Assembly (NCBI GenBank): GCA_934178345.1
Contig: CAKPQG010000004.1
Location: 1 to 64,000, forward strand
Reading direction: 5' to 3'
Source of the DNA: an uncultured Dialister sp.
GTDB lineage: Bacteria > Bacillota > Negativicutes > Veillonellales > Dialisteraceae
DNA length: 64,000 bases
Each line of letters opens with the position of its first letter. Within the stretch, counting starts at the first letter, position 1. Positions 58,714-64,000 of this stretch are shown here, in pieces. The notes beneath the pieces are model-generated. The model ran no database searches. It saw only the letters and a list, made by a program, of their open reading frames with translations, and was not told the origin of the DNA. A program made the position numbers and the translations under genes.

Positions 58714-60864
58714 TTAGAACTTGAACTGGGCAGAGATCGCATACGTTCTTGGCGCGCCGAGACCGATGTTATTGTTGCCGGCTGCATACCAATAGTCTTT
58801 ATCAAAGAGATTGTAGCACCACGCAGAAAGTGTCACTGGCTGTTTTCCGAAATGCGTATCCCAGGAAACGCCCAGATCCACCAGCGTCTGCCCGCCGATT
58901 TTAATCGGTGCATCATAGCTGGCTGTATTTCGAATCAAAGCAGAACCGGTATAGGTCAGACGTCCTGTCACCTGAAGCGCATCTGTCGGCTTGTACATCA
59001 GCGCCAGATCTGCCGACCACTTCGGCATCGCATCTACGCGTCTGCCGTCATTCAGCCCTTTCTGTGTCTTTGTCTGTTTGGAGTCCAGATAAGATACGCC
59101 GACGATGTAGCTCAGTTTCTTTCCGGCATCGCCAGACAGAGAGTATTCGATCCCGCGATTTCTCTGTTCTCCATCCAGTTTATACGCTTCTGTGCCATCC
59201 CCATTCGGCACAGCGATCCCATTGGCTTTTTTGATTTCGAAGAAACTTAAAGTGCTTAACGTATCTCCATTCTTATACTTGAAGCCAAATTCGTTCTGTT
59301 TTGTTTTAGACGGTGGAAGGATTTCATTTCTATTGCTATAACTCTGTCCCACTGTATTGCCCTGTACAAAGTTTTCGGTATGGCTGGCATATACAGCCAC
59401 ATTGGGCGTGATTTTATAATTCAAGCCCAAGATCGGAGCGGTCGCGCTGGACTTCACGACATGTCCCTTCTGGTCATCTTCCTTGACTTCATGTCCATGA
59501 TAACCAAAAGTAAAGTGCAGTCTGTCATCTGGAGAACTCAGTGTATTCACCAAAGTCCAGCCACTCATGATATCCGACTGGCTGGGATTGATGGCATCCC
59601 ATACTACATTCGGACGAGCAGAAGATGTTCCGCTGTAAATGTTTCCGGTAATATTATACCTATTAGCCGCACTTACATTGGTATCTTTTTCTCTTGTGAA
59701 TTTCGTCCAGTCAAACATGGCTGCCCATTCATTTTTCCACTGCCCTACATTAAATTTTCCTTTGAATCCGGTATTGGCATACGTGTAGTGATGGAAAACC
59801 GGCATCTGTGTATAGGTACCTTTGTAATTCCCATCAAAATCAATCAATTGACGACCAGACCACTGCTGCAGCCAGCTGGAATAATCCTCCCAGCGCCAGC
59901 CAAAATTGCCAAACCAGGTCAGATCATCTGACAAATACTGCTCATGATTCAAAATAAAAGTGGTGTTTTCATATTTATCATTGGACCAGTGCGGAGAAAG
60001 ATTCTTTTTATTATTCGGTACCTTTGGAAGACCGCTCAAGCTGCCTAGGCCAATGGTATTGGACCGACCATACTGGTTGTCATAGTCGTAGCTGAAGAAA
60101 ATATTGGTCTTGCTGCGTTCAGCGCGATGGTCGATATTCACTGCAATATCTCTCTTGTAATCTCTGGTACCATCTACAGCGAGACTCCCCGTCGCATTCA
60201 ACGCATTGATGCGCACGCCCCAGGCACCATCTTTGCCAAAACGTTTACCCACATCGACCGTCTGCGTATAGTAGGAATCACTAGACCAAGAAAGACCCGC
60301 ATTCAGCATTGGCTTTTCCTGTGCTTTTTTCGTTGTGACGCCGACCGTCCCGCCGACAGAGCCTGCCATGAAAATGCCAATCCCATTGACACCAATGTTT
60401 GGCCCTGCCAGTACTTCGACGCGATCCATATAGTTGGTCGGCATGGTCATCTGATGACTCATGCTGGGGATGCCATTCATACTCCAACTGCCGCTGCCTG
60501 CCGAGAAACCGCGGATATACAGGTTCGTATCCGTAGACCCATGTGTAACACGGACAGATGGAGACAGAGACAGCACATCCATCACACTTCTCTGCGGCTG
60601 GGAAAAGGTTTCCATCGCCTTCTTGGTAAAAGTCATCTGTTCAAACGGTGTATCCAGTACATCTTTGCTTCCCAGCGTTCCCACATTCTGTTTGGTCCCG
60701 ACCATACCAGATGCGACCGGTGCCAGCTGCGCGGTATCTGCATCATAGCGATCAGCTGTGACGATCACTTCATCGAGCTGAGTGCCCGCTGCCAGTACCC
60801 CCCCCGAAATTCCGTTTGCTACCAATAATGCGGCTACCAGCCATGCTGCTCGTTTTTTGTTCAT
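58714..60864 (-). CDS. TonB-dependent receptor 2 (siderophore-receptor type)
   Basis: A 716-residue outer-membrane receptor. Signal peptide residues 1-26 (AAWLVAALLVANGISGGVLAAG), TonB-box region TQLDEVIVTADRY, plug with VMDVLSLSPSVRV, DTNLYIRGFSAGSGSWSMNGIPSM and VEVLAGPNIGVNGIGIFMAGSVGGTVGVTTKKA, and a barrel ending RTYAISAQFKF. The plug and barrel resemble FhuA/FpvA-type ferric siderophore receptors more than BtuB. ATG 60864 follows GGAGAGAGATT. The promoter has a 19-bp spacer with GGGTTACCC, the same operator as at the divergent merR2/binding-protein promoter, so it belongs to the same regulon. Confidence 0.92.
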   Translation of the reverse strand: MNKKRAAWLVAALLVANGISGGVLAAGTQLDEVIVTADRYDADTAQLAPVASGMVGTKQNVGTLGSKDVLDTPFEQMTFTKKAMETFSQPQRSVMDVLSLSPSVRVTHGSTDTNLYIRGFSAGSGSWSMNGIPSMSHQMTMPTNYMDRVEVLAGPNIGVNGIGIFMAGSVGGTVGVTTKKAQEKPMLNAGLSWSSDSYYTQTVDVGKRFGKDGAWGVRINALNATGSLAVDGTRDYKRDIAVNIDHRAERSKTNIFFSYDYDNQYGRSNTIGLGSLSGLPKVPNNKKNLSPHWSNDKYENTTFILNHEQYLSDDLTWFGNFGWRWEDYSSWLQQWSGRQLIDFDGNYKGTYTQMPVFHHYTYANTGFKGKFNVGQWKNEWAAMFDWTKFTREKDTNVSAANRYNITGNIYSGTSSARPNVVWDAINPSQSDIMSGWTLVNTLSSPDDRLHFTFGYHGHEVKEDDQKGHVVKSSATAPILGLNYKITPNVAVYASHTENFVQGNTVGQSYSNRNEILPPSKTKQNEFGFKYKNGDTLSTLSFFEIKKANGIAVPNGDGTEAYKLDGEQRNRGIEYSLSGDAGKKLSYIVGVSYLDSKQTKTQKGLNDGRRVDAMPKWSADLALMYKPTDALQVTGRLTYTGSALIRNTASYDAPIKIGGQTLVDLGVSWDTHFGKQPVTLSAWCYNLFDKDYWYAAGNNNIGLGAPRTYAISAQFKF

Positions 60865-61001
60865 AATCTCTCTCCTTATATGAACTCTGATAAGAAACGT
60901 CTGCACTCTCATTTGATCCCTCGTGATTATTGTTTTGGGCTTCTCTTGATTCTCACAATCTGAACAAAATGACTCATGCATCCCTAATATATGATAAGCC
61001 T

Positions 61002-61032
61002 ATTATAAAGTAGTGGGTTACCCTCAGGTCAA
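61002..61032 (-). promoter_or_regulatory. MerR-type promoter of TonB receptor 2
   Basis: TTGACC (61032-61027), 19-base spacer, TATAAT (61007-61002) on the minus strand, with the dyad GGGTTACCC at 61015-61023 in the spacer. Confidence 0.85.
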
Positions 61033-61046
61033 TACATTTTTAACAT

Positions 61047-62078
61047 TTACTCAAAATAGCTCGGATACAACCCCCGCGCAAAGATATCTATAGCATCCTT
61101 CACGCGAACCGCCGGACAGCGGATCGTATAGAAGGGTATCGCATATACCCTTCTATTTTTGACAGCGCTGATCTCCTGCAAAGCAGGATGAGTATACACA
61201 GACGCCAGTGTTTCCTCATCGATTTCCGGTTTCGACTGAATAAAGATGATATCCGGATTCTCCGCGACGGCCGTTTCCAGACTCATGATTTCTGTATTTC
61301 CAACGCTCTCGACCTCTTTCCCCAAGACATGACCGCCCAGGCGAGTCACAATATCTCCTGGCAGTGTGCGCGGCGTATACACATGCAGATCCTTCGCAAG
61401 ACTGCCTATTAGCAGTACCTTAGGATGCGTATTCTGTCTGGCACCGTAATCCGCATAGGTCTTTAGCCTGTTTTGAATATCTCCACAGATCTCTGTTGCC
61501 TTTGTGCTGTTCCCGACAATGTTTCCGATATCTTCAATGTACTTCAATTCATCTTCTACGACATGCTTCTGCAGAAATTCCGCATTATTCATCATAGTCA
61601 TATACACAGGCACATGCCGCTCATGCCAGAAATTCCACGTCCCGATAGAATTGGCTCTTCCAGTGAAATCGAAAAGCCAGCCCAAAATAAAATCCGGATG
61701 CAGCGTCACTGCCGTTTCCTGATTCAGCGTGTACTTCGTCATCAGTGGCAATGTCGGATAGATCTTTTGATTTTCTTCAGTCAAATGACGAGCATCATCA
61801 ATCCCTGACACAGCCACAATCTGATCTTTGGCTCCCAGTTCCAACAATGTCTCGAGTGAATTCTGCCAAAGGGCGATGATCTTCTGCGGCGGCTTTTCAT
61901 ACACCGTCGATACCGCATGCCCCTGGCTGTCATAGTTCTCTATGGTCACAGGAAATGACTGCCCCTGTGCAGCAACTGCAGCGGATACGGCAGCCTGCTC
62001 CTGATTTTCCATACCGCATCCACCAAGCAGCAATGCCGCTCCCGCAAAAGCGATTCGTACATATCGTTTCCAATTCAT
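61047..62078 (-). CDS. Lipoprotein substrate-binding protein 2, iron-complex type
   Basis: A 343-residue binding lipoprotein of the same class as that at 49622. Lipobox LLGGC with Cys21. The fold is seen in VYEKPPQKIIALWQNSLETLLELGAKDQIVAV, the linking helix IEDIGNIVGNSTKATEICGDIQNRLKTYADY, LLIGSLAKDLHVYTPRTLPGDIVTRLGGHVLG, and AVAENPDIIFIQSKPEI. It is the first gene of the operon driven by the merR2-divergent promoter; TonB receptor 2 follows 183 bases downstream with its own promoter. GAGGAAATACAA precedes the start. It probably shares the permease and ATPase at 53699-55530. Confidence 0.9.
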   Translation of the reverse strand: MNWKRYVRIAFAGAALLLGGCGMENQEQAAVSAAVAAQGQSFPVTIENYDSQGHAVSTVYEKPPQKIIALWQNSLETLLELGAKDQIVAVSGIDDARHLTEENQKIYPTLPLMTKYTLNQETAVTLHPDFILGWLFDFTGRANSIGTWNFWHERHVPVYMTMMNNAEFLQKHVVEDELKYIEDIGNIVGNSTKATEICGDIQNRLKTYADYGARQNTHPKVLLIGSLAKDLHVYTPRTLPGDIVTRLGGHVLGKEVESVGNTEIMSLETAVAENPDIIFIQSKPEIDEETLASVYTHPALQEISAVKNRRVYAIPFYTIRCPAVRVKDAIDIFARGLYPSYFE

Positions 62079-62139
62079 TTGTATTTCCTCGTAGAGTAAT
62101 TATACATCTCATAGTCTTCCATTATTTATATATTATGGT

Positions 62140-62170
62140 ATTATAAAGCCATGGGTAACCCACAAGTCAA
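62140..62170 (-). promoter_or_regulatory. MerR-type promoter of binding protein 2
   Basis: TTGACT (62170-62165), 19-base spacer, TATAAT (62145-62140) on the minus strand. The dyad GGGTAACCC lies at 62153-62161. It is the same design and the same 9-bp palindrome (one central base differs) as the receptor 2 promoter. It is in the divergent gap with merR2. Confidence 0.88.
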
Positions 62171-62188
62171 CAGAAAGTCAACACACAC

Positions 62189-63037
62189 ATGGATACTACC
62201 AAGAAATATCTAACCATTCGTAAATTCAGTGAATTAACACACACAACCACTGATACATTAAAGCACTACGACGCACTAGGTCTGCTGAAGCCGGCCTATA
62301 TCGGAGAAAACCATTACCGATATTATCTACCGGAACAATCGCTGGTGCTCACGCGTATTCTCTTCGGCAAAAATGCATGCATCCCCCTTAAAGAAATTCG
62401 AGACTTTATTTCAGCAGAGGATCATGAGGCAACGCTAGCCAAATACAATGAGATTTCTCAAACACTGAAAAGCAACACCAGAGAAACCACTGCCATCCTG
62501 AATACCATCAGCAATCTTCGCTATTACTATCAAATCTCGAAACGTCACACGCCAAAGACTTTTTTCGAATTATATTTACCGGAGTGGTTTATTATCACCT
62601 CCGACAAAGCAAAAACAGATCACCAATTGGAATCCTCCGAATCTAATATCGCCAATCAGCTTTTTTTAGATGGGTTCTCTGATGAAAAATGGCCGCATTA
62701 TCTATTGCAGGCACTTTTTACCTCTGATGATGTTGCCAAGAAAGACTTCACGCAAGCAACCTATTTTTTAAAAATTGATCATCCAGAAAAACATAAGAAA
62801 GAAGAAATTCAATTCATTCCCAACGGCGAATGGATCTGCATGCTTTTCTACGTATGTGGACGAAACATGGCAGAATGTGTCCACTTTTATCTGGATGCGC
62901 TCAAAAAAGAAAACCAATCTATTAAAGGCCCCATTTTTATCATGGACATCGTCAACTGTCTCGTCACCTCAAAGTCAGAAGATTACTGCACCATGATCTA
63001 TGCCATGAAAGAAAAACAAAGCTATGAAGAATACTGA
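62189..63037 (+). CDS. MerR-family regulator 2
   Basis: A 282-residue regulator with an N-terminal MerR winged helix (TIRKFSELTHTTTDTLKHYDALGLLKP, 8-34), then YRYYLPEQSLVLTRILFGKNACIPLKEIRDFI. A helical linker (about 85-130) and a C-terminal domain like that of merR1 follow (YFLKIDHPEKHKKEEIQFIPNGEWICMLFYVCGRNMAECVHFYLDALKK), probably for ligand binding. It is divergent from binding protein 2 and likely acts at the GGGTTACCC operators at 62153 and 61015. No strong ribosome site is seen before the ATG. It overlaps the next gene by 14 bases. Confidence 0.87.
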   Translation: MDTTKKYLTIRKFSELTHTTTDTLKHYDALGLLKPAYIGENHYRYYLPEQSLVLTRILFGKNACIPLKEIRDFISAEDHEATLAKYNEISQTLKSNTRETTAILNTISNLRYYYQISKRHTPKTFFELYLPEWFIITSDKAKTDHQLESSESNIANQLFLDGFSDEKWPHYLLQALFTSDDVAKKDFTQATYFLKIDHPEKHKKEEIQFIPNGEWICMLFYVCGRNMAECVHFYLDALKKENQSIKGPIFIMDIVNCLVTSKSEDYCTMIYAMKEKQSYEEY

Positions 63038-63590
63038 CACACGTGAAGTCATCATGATTTCTATCCGCCTATCCAGTAAAAATCTCCAGGCCGATTATTA
63101 TCCATTCATTCTTGAACCGGAGGCACGCCACCTATTTCTAAAGAAGCTGGCTTCACACTTCGCCGCCCGAACAGACCTTTTGGATATTCAGCAGCACTTG
63201 GATGAGATACTCTTGACTCTGGACGGCCATCAAGCAGAAAGTTATACATTTGCTCTCACACTGCCACGCTTGATTTCTACCACTCTGGATACATGCAATG
63301 CCTGCGCTAAAAGCCAGCAATGGTTTCACAGCCTGTCAGCCTGTGTCGCAATGGATGCCGGTCTTTCCCGCCCTATACGCCTTTTCATCTCAGACACGAT
63401 CCCACCCATCATTCAATGGACAGGTCTTCATGCTGACAGAGTCTCCACTCTTACCCAAGAAATGGCCGCTAGCCATTCGCCCTCCTGTCTGATCACACAT
63501 GCGCTTTACAAAAGGCTATCCCCTTCCATCCAGTCAAGATACACGACACTTTATTATCTCCATCACATCTGCTGCTATTGTGCAGAATAA
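63024..63590 (+). CDS. Cysteine-containing hypothetical protein co-transcribed with merR2
   Basis: Up to 188 residues; the start is either ATG 63024, inside merR2, or ATG 63054 (MISIRLSSKNLQADYYPF). Neither has a strong ribosome site, so it is probably translationally coupled. It is mostly helical. It has six or seven cysteines, among them TLDTCNACAKS (C-x2-C near 131-134) and a C-terminal ICCYCAE (three cysteines in four residues). Those could bind metal or a cluster. I do not recognise the family. Because it lies in the regulator operon of the uptake locus, a sensor or metal-handling role is possible but unproven. A terminator follows. Confidence 0.6.
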   Translation: MKNTDTREVIMISIRLSSKNLQADYYPFILEPEARHLFLKKLASHFAARTDLLDIQQHLDEILLTLDGHQAESYTFALTLPRLISTTLDTCNACAKSQQWFHSLSACVAMDAGLSRPIRLFISDTIPPIIQWTGLHADRVSTLTQEMAASHSPSCLITHALYKRLSPSIQSRYTTLYYLHHICCYCAE

Positions 63591-63608
63591 TAGCAAAATC
63601 TTACAAGT

Positions 63609-63644
63609 AAAAACGCCCGAAGACTATAGCCTTCGGGCGTTTTC
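63609..63644. terminator. Bidirectional terminator
   Basis: AAAAACGCCCGAAG and CTTCGGGCGTTTT stem around ACTATAGC, between convergent genes. Confidence 0.85.
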
Positions 63645-63656
63645 ATTGGTAAGATT

Positions 63657-64000
63657 TCAGGAAAGTACTTTCCCTTCTTCGACCCAGCTTCTCAATTCAT
63701 GCATTTCCTCCAGCAGTTCCGCATGGGTCAGTTTTTCATGCGGTTCATATTCGATAACGATGTCCGCATCCTCGGTATATGTCCCTGCCCAATGCATGAT
63801 CTGCCGAATATCTGCCGTTCCATGATGATAGTCCAGATGCTGGTCTGCTTTGCCGTCATTATTATGCACATGGAATCCTTTGACGCGTTTGCCGTAAGTC
63901 GCCAAAAAGCGTTCTATATCCAGTCCGTTTACATTCGCGTGCCCGATATCGATCAAGGACAGCGCATGAGGGATATTTTGGAAAATCTGGAAATATTCCT
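63657..64000 (-). CDS. Sugar phosphate isomerase/epimerase (xylose isomerase-like barrel), C-terminal part
   Basis: The last 114 codons of a gene that enters from the right edge on the minus strand. Reading from the edge gives EYFQIFQNIPHALSLIDIGHANVNG. The family's metal-binding strand motifs follow: IDIGHANV (Asp and His), VKGFHVHNNDG (His-x-His and Asp), DYHHGTADI (His and G-x-A-D-I), and DIVIEYEPHE (Glu). These match the AP-endonuclease-2-type TIM barrel (IolE/IolI and related). The substrate cannot be named. It lies outside the uptake locus, past a terminator. Confidence 0.85.
   Translation of the reverse strand, partial: EYFQIFQNIPHALSLIDIGHANVNGLDIERFLATYGKRVKGFHVHNNDGKADQHLDYHHGTADIRQIMHWAGTYTEDADIVIEYEPHEKLTHAELLEEMHELRSWVEEGKVLS

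Overview
The window looks like a chromosomal segment of a Gram-negative-type (diderm) member of the Firmicutes, most likely Negativicutes (Veillonellaceae-like). Three TonB-dependent outer-membrane receptors and an outer-envelope gene set sit among Firmicutes-type housekeeping genes (PfkA, TrkA/TrkH, a DUF2229-type activase), with strong GGAGG ribosome binding sites and near-consensus sigma-A promoters. The genus is an inference; no rRNA is present.

From 1 to about 44.4 kb the window holds mostly single housekeeping genes: glycerate kinase (partial), two nitroreductases, a SIMPL protein, DUF523, 6-phosphofructokinase, a shikimate kinase-like protein behind a PilO-like gene, a LytTR regulator, a frameshifted fluoride channel, an iron-type dehydrogenase, an exonuclease, RNase H, a cobalamin-riboswitch TonB receptor, a uracil permease, HicAB, TM2 and DUF805 membrane proteins, a broken Nim gene, TrkA/TrkH, IspE, a radical SAM protein, a large Sel1-repeat protein, AroD, tRNA-Arg(CCT), a SAP-domain-like protein, glutamate synthase, a LarA-like protein, a PemK/Panacea toxin-antitoxin pair and glucose-6-phosphate isomerase. 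Almost every gap is filled by mosaics of short tandem repeats, most with a 7-bp period, mixed with hairpin modules. These repeats often supply the stop codon, and sometimes the last residues, of the adjacent gene. Two mobile-looking small elements are also present. One is a 166-bp palindromic element with 49-bp deletion derivatives; one copy has split a nim-family gene. The other has 17-bp terminal inverted repeats and 10-bp target duplications.

From about 46 to 64 kb the heptad repeats stop and the layout changes to a regulated uptake-and-reduction locus. It contains two TonB receptors, two lipoprotein binding proteins, one FecCD-type permease with its ATPase, two nitrogenase-component-1-like proteins (both keeping the three cluster cysteines), and a 981-residue double-domain ATP-dependent activase of the 2-hydroxyacyl-CoA dehydratase type. 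Two divergent MerR-family regulators accompany them. Three promoters of this locus have the 19-bp spacer and central dyad typical of MerR-activated promoters. No NifH is present in the window. My reading is that a metal complex or tetrapyrrole-like molecule is imported and then reduced by the nitrogenase-like pair, with the activase as a possible ATP-driven electron donor. The gene content and motifs are seen directly; the substrate and the electron-transfer pairing are inference.
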